A stretch of 64,000 nucleotides of DNA from Luteibacter sp. 9135 (GTDB taxonomy: Bacteria; Pseudomonadota; Gammaproteobacteria; Xanthomonadales; Rhodanobacteraceae): contig NZ_JQNB01000001.1 in assembly GCF_000745005.1 (NCBI RefSeq), forward strand, positions 1,601,001 to 1,665,000. Reading direction: 5' to 3'. The notes beneath the pieces were generated by a model, which saw nothing but the letters and a program-made list of their open reading frames with translations, did no database searches and was not told the origin of the DNA. Made by a program: the position numbers and the translations under genes. Of the stretch, positions 55,136 to 64,000 are shown piece by piece (position 1 is the stretch's first letter; every line of letters starts with the position of its first letter).

Positions 55136-56392
55136 TCATTCCATCCTGAACTTCCGCAGCTTCTTCGGCACCGACGTGTTCCGCAGCGTCACGTACATCG
55201 GCAGGCCATCCTCGCCATACGGCGGCGGCACCTCGCCCTGGATCAACGGCGCCAGATAACGGCGCGCCGCGGCGGTGATGCCGAAGCCATCCTTCGACAT
55301 GAAATTCCGCGGCATCTTCTTCTCGTGGTTGGCGATCTTGTCCAGCGGCGCCGCCTCGATCTTCCACTTGTACGGCTCGTCGGACACCCGCACGATCACC
55401 GGCATGACGGCGTTGAGGCCTTCAGCTGCGTATTCCACGGCCTTCTTGCCTACCGCGTAGGCCTGCTCCACGTCGGTCTTCGACGCGATATGCCGGGCTG
55501 ACCGCTGCAGGTAATCGGGCAGGGCCCAGTGGTACTTGTAGCCCAGCTTCTCGCGCACCAGCGCCGCCAGCACCGGCGCGGCGCCGCCCAGTTGCGCGTG
55601 GCCGAAGGCGTCGCGCGCGCCGGACTCGGCCAGGAAGGTGCCTTCCTTGTTCTTTACCCCCTCCGAAACCACCACCGTGCAGTAGCCCACCTTTTCCACG
55701 GTGGCCTGCACCTTGGCCAGGAAGGTTTCCGGGTCGAACACGTTTTCCGGGAACAGGATGACGTGCGGCGCGTCGTTGGGACCGGACCCGGCCAGGCCGG
55801 CGGCCGCGGCGATCCAGCCGGCGTGCCGGCCCATCACCTCGATGATGAACACCTTGGTCGACGTGTCGGCCATGGAGGCTACATCCAGGCTGGCCTCGCG
55901 CACCGCGATGGCGGTGTACTTGGCCACGGAGCCGAAGCCCGGGCAGGTGTCGGTCACCACCAGGTCGTTGTCGATGGTTTTCGGCACGCCGATGCAGTTG
56001 ACCTCGTAGCCCAGCGCCTGGCCGATCTTCGAGACCTTGTTCGCCGTGTCGGCCGAATCGTTGCCGCCGTTATAGAGGAAGGTGCGGATGTCGTGCGCCT
56101 TGAACACCTCGATCAGGCGCTCGTATTCGGCACGATTCTCTTCCAGCGACTTCAGCTTGTACCGACAGGAGCCAAACGCGCCGCCCGGGGTGTGCTTCAG
56201 CCCGGCGATGTTGGCCTTGGCCTCGCGGGTGGTATCGATCAGTTCCTCGCGCAGCGCGCCCAGGATGCCGTTGCGCGCCGCGTAGACGGGGATGCCCTTG
56301 TCCCGGGCGGTCTCGATGACGCCGGCGGCGGTGGCGTTGATGACGGCGGAGACGCCGCCCGACTGGGCGTAGAGGATTTTGCCGGCGGCCAT
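55136..56392 (-). CDS. pfp: Pyrophosphate-dependent 6-phosphofructokinase
   Basis: A 418-residue phosphofructokinase using PPi reversibly. GGVSAVINATAAG near the N terminus, YNGGNDSADTANK (GGNDS instead of the GGDGS of ATP enzymes, pointing to PPi use), PKTIDNDLVVTDTCPGFGS with the catalytic TIDND and the PPi-type lysine, and IEVMGRHAGWIA. It serves glycolysis/gluconeogenesis and links to ppa and hppA through PPi. It is monocistronic, divergent from adk. Confidence 0.92.
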   Translation of the reverse strand: MAAGKILYAQSGGVSAVINATAAGVIETARDKGIPVYAARNGILGALREELIDTTREAKANIAGLKHTPGGAFGSCRYKLKSLEENRAEYERLIEVFKAHDIRTFLYNGGNDSADTANKVSKIGQALGYEVNCIGVPKTIDNDLVVTDTCPGFGSVAKYTAIAVREASLDVASMADTSTKVFIIEVMGRHAGWIAAAAGLAGSGPNDAPHVILFPENVFDPETFLAKVQATVEKVGYCTVVVSEGVKNKEGTFLAESGARDAFGHAQLGGAAPVLAALVREKLGYKYHWALPDYLQRSARHIASKTDVEQAYAVGKKAVEYAAEGLNAVMPVIVRVSDEPYKWKIEAAPLDKIANHEKKMPRNFMSKDGFGITAAARRYLAPLIQGEVPPPYGEDGLPMYVTLRNTSVPKKLRKFRME

Positions 56393-56595
56393 GCTGCAGT
56401 TCCTTGGGCGTGAACGGAGCGCCGAGGGTAGCGCGATGGACGTCGTCCCCGCTTGAAGGCGCCAGGTCTGCCCGGGCTGCCCTACACCTGCGGCATGTCG
56501 TCCGTTTGACGGCGCGGCGCCCCTGCCGTTACCTTGAGACCCATTTTCTTGTGTCCGGTGGCGGGGTTACCCGCGCGCCGACGAACGGAGCATCA

Positions 56596-57180
56596 ATGCG
56601 ACTCGTGCTATTCGGCGCCCCCGGTTCCGGGAAAGGTACCCAGGCCACCCGCCTCAAGGAACGCCTCGGCGTTCCCCACATCTCCACCGGCGACCTGCTG
56701 CGTGGCGAGATCAAGGCCGGCACGGAACTCGGATTGAAAGCCAAGGGCCTGATGGACGCCGGACACCTGCTGCCCGACGACATCATGCTCGGCATCATCG
56801 AGCACCGCCTGGGCGAGCCGGATGCCCGGCCAGGCTTCATCCTCGACGGCTACCCGCGCAACCTGGCCCAGGCCGACGCGCTGGATACCGTGCTGGCCCG
56901 CATCGGCCAGCCGCTGGACGTGGTGGTCAAGCTGGAGGTGCCCGACGCCGCCATCGTCGATCGCTGCGAGGTCCGCTTCGAGAAGGAAGGCCGCCCGGAC
57001 GACAACCCGGACACGGTGAAGAAGCGCTTGGGCATCTACGCCGACCAGACGGCTCCCGTGGCCGACTTCTACAAGCAGCGAGGCAAGCTGAAGGTGGTCG
57101 ACGGCGTGGGCGAGCTCGACGAAGTCACCCAGCGCGTGCTGGACGTCCTGCCCGGTGGCGTCAAGGCCGCCAGCGCCTGA
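56596..57180 (+). CDS. adk: Adenylate kinase
   Basis: A 194-residue kinase interconverting ATP+AMP and 2 ADP. P-loop GAPGSGKGTQ (7-16), the AMP-binding HISTGDLLRGE and GFILDGYPRNLAQADAL, and a short lid (FEKEGRPDDNPDTVKKRL) without the long zinc-type LID, so it is the short isoform. ATG 56596 follows CGGAG. It is followed after a hairpin by mpl. Confidence 0.95.
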   Translation: MRLVLFGAPGSGKGTQATRLKERLGVPHISTGDLLRGEIKAGTELGLKAKGLMDAGHLLPDDIMLGIIEHRLGEPDARPGFILDGYPRNLAQADALDTVLARIGQPLDVVVKLEVPDAAIVDRCEVRFEKEGRPDDNPDTVKKRLGIYADQTAPVADFYKQRGKLKVVDGVGELDEVTQRVLDVLPGGVKAASA

Positions 57181-57189
57181 TCCACTCCA

Positions 57190-57210
57190 GGCCCGCCCTC
57201 CTGGCGGGCC
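57190..57210 (+). terminator. GC-rich hairpin between adk and mpl
   Basis: Eight-base-pair stem GGCCCGCC / GGCGGGCC with a five-base loop followed only by TTCC. It could be an attenuating terminator; read-through into mpl is likely. Confidence 0.5.
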
Positions 57211-57226
57211 TTCCGACGAGCCCCCT

Positions 57227-58585
57227 ATGCGCGTCCATATCCTCGGTATCTGCGGCACCTTCATGGGCGGCGTCGCCGCGCTCGCGCGTGAGCTCGGCCT
57301 GACCGTCGAGGGATCCGACGCCAATGTCTACCCGCCGATGAGCACGCAGCTGGAAGCGCTCGGCATCGGCCTGATGCAGGGTTACCAGGCGGCGCACCTG
57401 CAGCCCGCGCCCGACCTGGTCGTGGTCGGCAACGCCATGACCCGCGGCAATCCGGCGGTGGAATACATGCTGGACGCGGGCCTGCGTTACATCTCGGGCC
57501 CCCAGTGGCTGGGCGAGACCCTGCTCGGCGGCCGCGAGGTGCTGGCGGTGGCCGGGACGCACGGCAAGACCACCACCACCAGCCTGCTGGCCCACCTGCT
57601 GGAAGTCGCCGGCCAGTCGCCAGGCTTCCTGATCGGCGGCGTGCCGGGCAATTTCGACGTGTCCGCCCGCCGCGGCACCGGTAAGCCCTTCGTCATCGAA
57701 GCCGACGAATACGATTCGGCCTTCTTCGACAAGCGCTCCAAGTTCGTCCACTACCGGCCGCGCATCGCCATCCTCAACAACCTGGAATACGACCACGCGG
57801 ACATCTTCCCCGACGTGGCCGCCATCCAGCGGCAGTTCCACCATCTGGTCCGTACCGTGCCGTCCAACGGTCGCCTGATCGTCAACGCCGAGGACGCCTA
57901 CCTGGCGGAAGTGCTGGCGATGGGCGCATGGACCCCGGTGGAGACCTTCGGCATCGACGCGGGCCACTGGCGTGCCGAGCTGCTGTCGGCGGATGGGTCG
58001 CACTTCCGCGTGCGCCGTGGCGACGACGTACTGGGCGAGGTGCGCTGGGGCTCGCTGGGACGACACAACGTCATGAATGCGCTGGCGGCCCTGGCGGCCG
58101 CCAGCGCGGCCGGAGCCGATCCCGTGGCGCTGCTGCCGGCGTTCGCCGGTTTCGCCAGCGCCCGGCGTCGCATGGAGCGGATCGGCCAGGCACGCGACAT
58201 CACCGTCTACGACGATTTCGCCCACCATCCCACGGCCATCGCCACCACGCTGGCGGGACTGCGGGCCAGCGTCGGCACGGCGCGCATCGTGGTCGCGCTG
58301 GAGCCGCGTTCCAACTCGATGCGGCTGGGTGCACACGCCGATGCGCTGGCGCCGTCACTGGCCGATGCCGACCGCGTGGTGTTCCTGCACCGGCCCGAGC
58401 TCCCGTGGGACGCGGGCAAGGTGGTCGATGCGCTCGACGGTCGCGGCGCCACGGTGCCGGGCGTGGATGCGCTGATCGATGCCCTGGTGGCGGACGCGCG
58501 GCCCGGCGACCAGGTGATCTTCATGTCCAACGGCGGCTTCGAGGGTGCGCCCCGGCGCTTCTTCAACGCGCTGGACGCAGGGTAG
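57227..58585 (+). CDS. mpl: UDP-N-acetylmuramate:L-alanyl-gamma-D-glutamyl-meso-diaminopimelate ligase
   Basis: A 452-residue Mur-ligase family enzyme that recycles murein tripeptide. MRVHILGICGTFMGGVAALA is the N-terminal nucleotide motif of MurC/Mpl, AVAGTHGKTTTTSLLAHLL the ATP loop, EADEYDSAFFDKRSKFVHY and ILNNLEYDHADIF the Mpl-specific central signature (AFFDKRSKF distinguishes it from MurC), and YDDFAHHPTAI the C-terminal domain motif. Eleven bases separate it from the following gene. Confidence 0.94.
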   Translation: MRVHILGICGTFMGGVAALARELGLTVEGSDANVYPPMSTQLEALGIGLMQGYQAAHLQPAPDLVVVGNAMTRGNPAVEYMLDAGLRYISGPQWLGETLLGGREVLAVAGTHGKTTTTSLLAHLLEVAGQSPGFLIGGVPGNFDVSARRGTGKPFVIEADEYDSAFFDKRSKFVHYRPRIAILNNLEYDHADIFPDVAAIQRQFHHLVRTVPSNGRLIVNAEDAYLAEVLAMGAWTPVETFGIDAGHWRAELLSADGSHFRVRRGDDVLGEVRWGSLGRHNVMNALAALAAASAAGADPVALLPAFAGFASARRRMERIGQARDITVYDDFAHHPTAIATTLAGLRASVGTARIVVALEPRSNSMRLGAHADALAPSLADADRVVFLHRPELPWDAGKVVDALDGRGATVPGVDALIDALVADARPGDQVIFMSNGGFEGAPRRFFNALDAG

Positions 58586-58595
58586 ACTCGACGGC

Positions 58596-59198
58596 ATGGC
58601 CGCCACCACGCCCGCAATGGACCTCCCGCTGTTCCCCCTGTCGAACGTCCTGTTCCCGGGCGGCCAGCTGCAGCTGCGCATCTTCGAACCGCGCTATGTC
58701 GACCTGGTGCGCGAATGCGCGCGTACCGGCCGCGCCTTCGGCGTCTGCCTGATCCTCGACGGCCGCGAGGCGGGGCAGCCCGCCGTGCCCGCCGCGGTCG
58801 GCACCCTGGCCACCATCACCGATTTCCACTCCCGCGAGGACGGCCTGCTCGGCATCGTCGCGGAAGGTGGGCAGCGTTTCCGGGTCACCCGTACGCGCGT
58901 GCGGGCGGATGGCCAGATGCGCGGCGACCTCGCGCCCTGGGCAGACGAACCGTTGCTGCCGCTGCCGGCGGAGTTCGGCCTGCTCGGCACCATTCTGGAA
59001 CGCCTGGCCGAACAGATGCAGCCACCGTGGCGGCACGAGATTGGCACGCGGGGCGACGACGCCAGCTGGGTCGGCTTCCGGCTGTCCGAGTTGCTGCCGC
59101 TGGATGCCAACGAGTGTCAGCACATGCTCGAACTGGACGATCCGCTACAGCGCCTTGCCGAGTTGCGTGACATCCTGCCGCGCTTCCAGCGCGCCTGA
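58596..59198 (+). CDS. LON peptidase substrate-binding-domain protein
   Basis: A 200-residue stand-alone LON N-terminal (LAN) domain: LPLFPLSNVLFPGGQLQLRIFEPRYVDLVRE (read as LPLFPLSNVLFPGG and LRIFEPRYVDLV), GVCLILDGREAG and GLLGIVAEGGQRFRV. It has neither the ATPase nor the protease part of Lon, as usual for this family. A role in substrate recognition or protein quality control is only suggested by homology. It sits 10 bases after mpl and 11 before the SDR gene, so the three probably form an operon. Confidence 0.85.
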   Translation: MAATTPAMDLPLFPLSNVLFPGGQLQLRIFEPRYVDLVRECARTGRAFGVCLILDGREAGQPAVPAAVGTLATITDFHSREDGLLGIVAEGGQRFRVTRTRVRADGQMRGDLAPWADEPLLPLPAEFGLLGTILERLAEQMQPPWRHEIGTRGDDASWVGFRLSELLPLDANECQHMLELDDPLQRLAELRDILPRFQRA

Positions 59199-59209
59199 GG
59201 GCTGTGGCC

Positions 59210-60025
59210 ATGACATCGCTCAAGGGCAAGACCTTGTTCATCACCGGTGCCTCGCGCGGCATCGGCTTGGCGATCGCCCTCCGCGCCGCGCGTGACGGCG
59301 CCAACATCGTCATCGCGGCCAAGAGCGGCGTAGCCAACCCGAAGCTGCCCGGCACCATCCATACGGCGGCTGCCGCGATCGAGGCCGAGGGCGGCGTGGC
59401 CTTGCCGCTGAAGGTGGATATCCGCGAGGAAGCGGAAGTGCGCATGGCGGCGGCTACGGCGGCCGAACGCTTCGGCGGCATCGACATCGTAGTCAACAAT
59501 GCCAGCGCCATCTGGCTGAAGGGCGTGCCGGACACGCCGATGAAGCGCTTCGACCTGATGCACCAGGTCAACACGCGCGGCACCTTCCTGGTGACGCAGG
59601 CCTGCCTGCCGTACCTCAAGGACGCCGCCAATCCGCACGTGCTGATGCTGTCGCCGCCGCCCACCCTCGATCCCGCCTGGTACACGCCGCATACCGCCTA
59701 CACCATCGCCAAGATGGGCATGAGCCTGTGCGTGCTGGGCATGGCGCCGGAGTTCGCGCCGCTGGGCATCGCGGTGAACGCGCTGTGGCCGCGGACGGTG
59801 ATCGCTACCGCCGCCATCGCCATGATCGAGGGCGTGCGCACGGAACACTGCCGCACCCCGGCCATCGTCGCGGATGCCGCGCACGCCATCCTTACCCGCC
59901 CCGCGCGCGACTACACCGGGCATTTCGCCATCGACGAGGACATCCTGCGCGAGCAGGGGGTTACCGATTTCGAGTGTTACGCCGTGTCGCCGGGCCAGCC
60001 GCTGTTGCCGGACCTGTTCCTCTAG
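59210..60025 (+). CDS. Short-chain dehydrogenase/reductase (HSDL2-like)
   Basis: A 271-residue SDR with the cofactor motif FITGASRGIGLAIALRAARDGA, NNASAIWL and LMLSPPPTLDP before the catalytic YTIAKMGMS (Tyr-x3-Lys). The pattern with a KSGVANPKLPGTIHTAA stretch after the Rossmann motif is that of HSDL2-type SDRs (SDR_c13). Probable oxidation or reduction of a hydroxyacyl or sterol-like substrate; none can be named. ATG 59210 has GAGG nine bases before it; a GTG two codons earlier is an alternative. Confidence 0.87.
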   Translation: MTSLKGKTLFITGASRGIGLAIALRAARDGANIVIAAKSGVANPKLPGTIHTAAAAIEAEGGVALPLKVDIREEAEVRMAAATAAERFGGIDIVVNNASAIWLKGVPDTPMKRFDLMHQVNTRGTFLVTQACLPYLKDAANPHVLMLSPPPTLDPAWYTPHTAYTIAKMGMSLCVLGMAPEFAPLGIAVNALWPRTVIATAAIAMIEGVRTEHCRTPAIVADAAHAILTRPARDYTGHFAIDEDILREQGVTDFECYAVSPGQPLLPDLFL

Positions 60026-60202
60026 GCGGCCGGCGCGCGGTTTCCTGCGAAGCACAGGCCTGCGCAGCGGCGTAGACCGGCCCTGCCAGTCTCGCTAGGA
60101 TGCATGTTCCACGGATCGATGTCGGACCGCAGAGCGTACCGTGCGATTCCATCCGTTCCAGTATGGGTTCCGGCGCTGCGGCCGGGTCCGGGAGTTCGTT
60201 TC

Positions 60203-61450
60203 ATGTCGTCGCATCCTGTCGATTCCTCCGATCTCATCGGCCTCGGCAAGCGTTACTGGCTGTCCGTCTACCGTCCCCGCGACGTGGTGCTCGACCACGG
60301 CAAGGGTGCTCGCGTCTGGGATACGGAAGGCCGTGATTACCTCGACTTCGGCGCCGGCATCGCCGTCAACGCCCTCGGTCACCAGGACCCCGATCTCGTC
60401 GCCGCGCTGACCACCCAGGCCGGCAAGCTGTGGCATGCGAGCAACGTGTTCTGGACCGAGCCGCCGCTACGCCTCGCCGAGGAACTGATCGCCCACGCAC
60501 CCTTCGCCGAGCGCGTGTTCCTGTGCAATTCGGGCACCGAGGCCAACGAGGCCGCGATCAAGCTGGTACGCAAGTGGGCCACCTCCAAGGGGCGGCCGCC
60601 GGAAGAGCGTGTCATCGTCACCTTCAAGGGCTCGTTCCACGGGCGCACCCTGGCCTCGGTGACGGCCACGGCCCAGCCGAAGTACCAGGAAGGCTACGAG
60701 CCACTGCCCGGCGGCTTCCGTTATGTCGCCTTCAACGACGTGCCCGCGCTGGAAGAAGCGTTCGCCCAGGGTGGCGTGTCGGCGGTCATGCTGGAGCCGG
60801 TGCAGGGCGAGGGCGGTGTGATGCCGGCCGAGCCGGGCTTCCTTAAGGCCGTGCGCGAACTCTGCGACAAGCACGACGCCTTGCTGGTGCTGGATGAAAT
60901 CCAGTCGGGCATGGGCCGCACGGGCACGTTGTTCGCCCACGCGCACGACCACGTCACCCCGGACATCGTCACGCTGGCCAAGGCCCTGGGTGCCGGCTTC
61001 CCGATCGGCGCCATGCTGGCCGGGCCGAAGGTCGCCGACATCATGCAGTTCGGTGCGCACGGCACTACGTTCGGCGGCAACCCCATGGCCGCGGCCGTGG
61101 CGCGCGTGGCCCTGCGCAAGCTGGCCTCGCCCGCCGTGCTGCTGAACGTGGAACGCCAGGGCAACGACATCCGCGCGGGGCTGAACAAGCTCAACCACGA
61201 TCTTCAGCTGTTCGCGGAGATCCGCGGGCGCGGGCTGATGCTGGGTGCGGTGCTGGCCGAGGCCTACAAGGGCCGGGCCGGCGAGATCCTCGACCTGGCG
61301 GCCGCTCATGGCCTGCTGATCCTGCAGGCCGGGCCGGACGTGCTGCGCATCGTGCCGCCGCTGACCCTTACCGACGAGGAAACCGCCGAAGGCCTGCAGC
61401 GCCTCGGCGAGGCACTGCGGGCCTTCGCGACGATGTCGCAGGTGGCCTGA
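60203..61450 (+). CDS. argD: Class III aminotransferase, acetylornithine/succinylornithine type
   Basis: A 415-residue PLP enzyme. RVWDTEGRDYLDFGAGIAVNALGH, HASNVFWTEPPLRLAEELI, FLCNSGTEANEAAIKLVRKW, SFHGRTLASVTATAQPKYQEGYEPLPGG-type sequence, VLDEIQSGMGRTG and LAKALGAGFPIGAML with the PLP lysine match ArgD/AstC-family acetylornithine transaminases. It transfers the delta-amino group of N-acetylornithine or succinylornithine to 2-oxoglutarate. Whether it serves arginine synthesis or degradation cannot be told, as no arg or ast gene is next to it. GGGAG precedes ATG 60203. Convergent with hemL. Confidence 0.85.
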   Translation: MSSHPVDSSDLIGLGKRYWLSVYRPRDVVLDHGKGARVWDTEGRDYLDFGAGIAVNALGHQDPDLVAALTTQAGKLWHASNVFWTEPPLRLAEELIAHAPFAERVFLCNSGTEANEAAIKLVRKWATSKGRPPEERVIVTFKGSFHGRTLASVTATAQPKYQEGYEPLPGGFRYVAFNDVPALEEAFAQGGVSAVMLEPVQGEGGVMPAEPGFLKAVRELCDKHDALLVLDEIQSGMGRTGTLFAHAHDHVTPDIVTLAKALGAGFPIGAMLAGPKVADIMQFGAHGTTFGGNPMAAAVARVALRKLASPAVLLNVERQGNDIRAGLNKLNHDLQLFAEIRGRGLMLGAVLAEAYKGRAGEILDLAAAHGLLILQAGPDVLRIVPPLTLTDEETAEGLQRLGEALRAFATMSQVA

Positions 61451-61472
61451 TCCATAAAGCGCCGCGGCGGCG

Positions 61473-62750
61473 TTACAGCGAGGCGAACACCTCGCCCGCC
61501 GCGGCCACGGTGGCGGCGATCACATCGTCGTCGTGTGCGCTCGATATGAAGCCGGCTTCGAAGGCCGAGGGCGCCAGGTACACGCCACGCTCCAGCATGC
61601 CGTGGAAGAACCGGTTGAAGGCGTCCACATCCGCCGTGGTGGCCTGGGTATAGCTCTCCACCGTTTCGCCGGTGAAGAACAGCCCGAACATGCCGCCCAC
61701 GCGATTGACGCTGAACGGCACGCCGGCGCGTCCGGCGGCGGCGAGGATGCCGTCGGTGAGCTTCACCGTGCGGTCGGCCAATGCCTCGTGGAACCCCGGC
61801 GCCTGGATCAGTTCCAGCATCGCCAGGCCGGCGGCCATGGCCACGGGATTGCCCGATAGCGTGCCCGCCTGGTAGATCGGGCCGGCGGGCGCGATCTGCT
61901 CCATCAGGTCGCGGCGGCCACCGTAGGCACCCACGGGCATGCCACCCCCGATGATCTTGCCGAAGCACGTCAGGTCCGGGGTGATCCCGTAATGGGCCTG
62001 CGCGCCGCCCAGCGCCACGCGGAACCCGGTCATCACCTCGTCGAAGATCAGCAGCACGCCGTGCTCGGTGCACAGGTCGCGCAGGGCCTGCAGGTAGCCC
62101 TCCTTCGGCGGGATGCAGTTCATGTTGCCGGCCACGGGCTCGATGATCAGGCCGGCGATCTCCTTGCCTTCCTGGGTGAACAACAGGCGTGCGGCGTCGA
62201 TGTCGTTATAGGGCAGGGTAAGCGTTAGGTCGGCGGCGGCCTTGGGCACGCCGGGCGAGGTGGGTACGCCGAAGGTCAGTGCGCCGGAGCCGGCCTTCAC
62301 CAGGAAGCTGTCGCCGTGGCCGTGGTAGCAGCCTTCGAACTTCACGATCTTGGAGCGGCCGGTGGCGCCGCGGGCGAGGCGAATCGCCGACATCGTGGCT
62401 TCGGTGCCCGAGTTGACCATCCGCACCATGTCGATCGACGGCACCAGCGAGACGATGGTTTCCGCCATCGTGACCTCGGCGGGGCAGGGCGTGCCGAACG
62501 ACAGCCCGTTCTTCACCGCCCGCTCGACCGCCTCGCGTACGGCGGGGTGGTTATGACCGACCACCATCGGGCCCCAGGAGCCGACGTAGTCGATGTAGCG
62601 CTTGCCCTCCACGTCCCACAGGAAGGGGCCATCCGCCCGCGCGGTGAAGAACGGCTCGCCGCCGACCGACTTGAAGGCACGCACCGGCGAGTTCACGCCA
62701 CCGGGCAGCAGGGCGCGGGCGCGGGCGAAGAGTTCCTGGTTGCTGGTCAT
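61473..62750 (-). CDS. hemL: Glutamate-1-semialdehyde 2,1-aminomutase
   Basis: A 425-residue PLP enzyme forming 5-aminolevulinate for haem. [20 protein letters not shown] is the diagnostic N terminus; [53 protein letters not shown] and [17 protein letters not shown] (PLP lysine Lys265) follow. Length and motifs are normal. Its ATG overlaps the stop of the upstream thiE gene (ATGA), so they are translated together. Confidence 0.96.
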   Translation of the reverse strand: MTSNQELFARARALLPGGVNSPVRAFKSVGGEPFFTARADGPFLWDVEGKRYIDYVGSWGPMVVGHNHPAVREAVERAVKNGLSFGTPCPAEVTMAETIVSLVPSIDMVRMVNSGTEATMSAIRLARGATGRSKIVKFEGCYHGHGDSFLVKAGSGALTFGVPTSPGVPKAAADLTLTLPYNDIDAARLLFTQEGKEIAGLIIEPVAGNMNCIPPKEGYLQALRDLCTEHGVLLIFDEVMTGFRVALGGAQAHYGITPDLTCFGKIIGGGMPVGAYGGRRDLMEQIAPAGPIYQAGTLSGNPVAMAAGLAMLELIQAPGFHEALADRTVKLTDGILAAAGRAGVPFSVNRVGGMFGLFFTGETVESYTQATTADVDAFNRFFHGMLERGVYLAPSAFEAGFISSAHDDDVIAATVAAAGEVFASL

Positions 62751-63394
62751 CGAAGGATTCCGGGGTGGGGGTCGAACAGCCCGGCGAACTGCCGCGCGGC
62801 TGTCTGGATGTCGTCGGCTGCGAAGATGGCGGAAACCACGGCGATGTAATCGGCACCGGCCTCGAGCAGCACCCTGCCATTGTCGGGGGTGATGCCGCCG
62901 ACCGCCACGACCGGAAGGCCCAGGCGGGCCACCTGCGTCAACACGTCGTGGGAGGCCACAGGGGCGTGTGGTTTGGTCGTCGAGGGATACATCGCGCCGA
63001 AGGCGAGGTAGTCCGCGCCCTCTGCCGCCAGCTGCTGCGCCCGTTCGAGCGAGCCGTAGCAGGACACGCCGATGATCGCGTCGGGACCCAGCACGGCGCG
63101 TGCCTCGGCGATCGACACGTCCTCGCGGCCCAGGTGCACGCCACCGCCCGTGGCCAGGGCCAGCGGCACGTCGTCGTTGACGATGAAAGGCACGTCGTGG
63201 TGCGCGCAGAGGCGCGAGATCTCGTCCGCCTCGATCCGGCGCCGGTCGGCGTCCGTGGTCTTGTCGCGGTACTGGAGCATGCGGACCCCGCCGGCCAGAG
63301 CCGCTTCCACGGCGGCGAACAGGTCGTCCCGCGGGCCGTCGGTGATGGCGTACACGCCTTTGCCGTCAGGGCGGCGTCGGATCAGGGTGGTCAT
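62747..63394 (-). CDS. thiE: Thiamine-phosphate synthase
   Basis: A 215-residue TIM-barrel enzyme that joins HMP-PP and thiazole phosphate. [60 protein letters not shown] (GxSCY instead of the common GxSTH), [17 protein letters not shown] and [10 protein letters not shown] are the family motifs. No TPP riboswitch is visible in the 95 bases upstream. It forms an operon with hemL. Confidence 0.93.
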   Translation of the reverse strand: MTTLIRRRPDGKGVYAITDGPRDDLFAAVEAALAGGVRMLQYRDKTTDADRRRIEADEISRLCAHHDVPFIVNDDVPLALATGGGVHLGREDVSIAEARAVLGPDAIIGVSCYGSLERAQQLAAEGADYLAFGAMYPSTTKPHAPVASHDVLTQVARLGLPVVAVGGITPDNGRVLLEAGADYIAVVSAIFAADDIQTAARQFAGLFDPHPGILR

Positions 63395-63489
63395 GGGGCA
63401 TTTCCTTGGGAGGGGCGGGTCACGCTACCGTCATCGCGCGGGGAATGACAGAATGGACGACTTCTCCGTAAGACGACACGACGCACGCC

Positions 63490-63678
63490 ATGAGCCAGAA
63501 CAGCCCCATCAACACGCGCAAATGGATGTGTGTCGTTTGCGGTTTCATCTACGACGAGGCCGTGGGCCTGCCGGACGAGGGCATCGAGCCGGGCACGTCC
63601 TGGGATGATATCCCCGATACCTGGACGTGCCCGGACTGCGGCGTCACCAAGGACGACTTCGAGATGGTCGAGGTCTGA
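63490..63678 (+). CDS. Rubredoxin
   Basis: A 62-residue electron carrier with one FeS4 iron site. CxxC pairs are [14 protein letters not shown] (Cys14, Cys17) and [13 protein letters not shown] (Cys47, Cys50), with the usual WDDIPDTW between. It diverges from thiE-hemL. Its electron-transfer partner is not in the window. Confidence 0.96.
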   Translation: MSQNSPINTRKWMCVVCGFIYDEAVGLPDEGIEPGTSWDDIPDTWTCPDCGVTKDDFEMVEV

Positions 63679-63744
63679 GCCGTACGGCGGACTCTTGCCA
63701 GAGGGCGAGTAGGGGCTGACATCGTTATGCCCCAAACCCGTCGG

Positions 63745-63808
63745 CAATAAGGCAGGACCACCTGCTTTATTGGCTCCACGGCACGCGCAACGCGTGCTCC
63801 CCGTGGAG
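63745..63808 (+). promoter_or_regulatory. Two adjacent hairpins before the last gene, one hiding its ribosome binding site
   Basis: Hairpin 1 (63745-63772) pairs CAATAAGGCAGG with CCTGCTTTATTG around ACCA and may terminate the rubredoxin transcript. Hairpin 2 has an outer stem CTCCACGG (63774-63781) / CCGTGGAG (63801-63808) and an inner stem CACGCG / CGCGTG. Its right arm contains GGAG of the GGAGGA ribosome binding site of the gene starting at 63817. Confidence 0.55.
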
Positions 63809-63816
63809 GACACACC

Positions 63817-64000
63817 ATGCAGCGTTTCATACCCTTCGAAGACCAGTGGGACGAACTGGCGTCGCTGGATCCGTCCCGCCTGATGCCCTATCGCGTCGAC
63901 GTGCCCTGCGAGCGCCTGCTGTCCAGCGCTCAGCGCACCGTACCCGGGTCACCGTCGATGGCCAGCGTATCGCCCAGCGTCAGCCCCAGCTTGCCCGCGG
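63817..64000 (+). CDS. Unknown protein, N-terminal fragment
   Basis: ATG 63817 follows a strong GGAGGA site and opens a frame to the window edge: MQRFIPFEDQWDELASLDP, SRLMPYRVDVPCERLL and then a Ser/Pro-rich stretch. I do not recognise it. The first 35 or so codons look genuine, the rest less so, because the opposite strand also reads well there. Translation may be controlled by the upstream hairpin. Confidence 0.45.
   Translation, partial: MQRFIPFEDQWDELASLDPSRLMPYRVDVPCERLLSSAQRTVPGSPSMASVSPSVSPSLPA
63930..64000 (-). CDS. Possible C-terminal end of a minus-strand gene
   Basis: Reading inward from the right edge, the minus strand gives AGKLGLTLGDTLAIDGDPG then TVR and a stop at 63930-63932. 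The composition looks like a real protein end, yet it overlaps the plus-strand frame at 63817. Only one of the two may be real in this overlap. Confidence 0.3.
   Translation of the reverse strand, partial: AGKLGLTLGDTLAIDGDPGTVR

Noticed and set aside
63395..63489. TPP riboswitch upstream of thiE
   Set aside because: Only 95 bases separate thiE from the rubredoxin gene, and no CTGAGA-type THI-box core is visible there.

Overview
The window looks like chromosome of a high-GC gammaproteobacterium of the Xanthomonadales (Rhodanobacteraceae such as Luteibacter or Dyella fit best). This is inferred from gene content: a gmk...rpoZ-spoT-ridA-recG block, pcm beside tolC, a PPi-dependent phosphofructokinase with an H+-pyrophosphatase, and many copies of a GTAGGAGC-type palindromic repeat. 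No rRNA, tRNA, CRISPR array or recognisable transposase gene was seen.

Layout. 1-6.9 kb: start of a secreted subtilisin-like protease; a sulfide/persulfide module in which a Blh-type dioxygenase and two YeeE/YedE-type membrane proteins diverge from a peroxiredoxin and a BigR-like repressor; a fused aminodeoxychorismate synthase/lyase; a phosphopantetheinyl transferase; an M14 peptidase. 7.1-12.4 kb: gmk followed by mlaFEDCB, with mlaA convergent, so the whole Mla lipid-asymmetry pathway is at one locus. 12.5-17.9 kb: rpoZ, spoT, ridA, recG. 17.9-23.2 kb: GH31 hydrolase, an ELM1-like protein, a nitroreductase, YceI and a small zinc ribbon protein. 23.2-29.7 kb: LPS core and lipid A genes (GT4, O-antigen-ligase type protein, GT2, DUF535, LpxL-type acyltransferase, waaA). 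29.8-33.7 kb: three small secreted two-cysteine proteins, a broken duplicate of the tolC 3' end, tolC and pcm. 34.0-41.6 kb: TetR regulator, ferritin-like protein, DUF2333 protein, ppa, an S9 peptidase and hppA.

41.9-50.8 kb is the accessory region. A very large secreted RHS/YD-repeat protein with four FN3-like repeats is followed by a separate gene, with its own signal peptide, that carries the RHS-core-associated domain and a variable C-terminal, toxin-like region. Then come several small AT-richer orphan genes resembling immunity genes. One of them lies between two diverged, gapless copies of a 91-bp element that begins with a palindrome.

50.9-64 kb: cytosine-deaminase-like amidohydrolase, a radical SAM/UdgX DNA-repair pair, pfp, adk, mpl, a LON-substrate-binding-domain protein, an SDR, a class III aminotransferase, hemL-thiE, rubredoxin, and a truncated gene whose ribosome binding site lies inside a predicted hairpin.

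The most notable items are the split RHS toxin locus with its repeat-bounded small-gene array, a MlaD with two tandem MCE domains, tiny coupled leader ORFs in front of gmk and mlaD, the tolC 3'-end remnant among the small cysteine-pair proteins, and a palindromic repeat family whose stems co-vary between loci.
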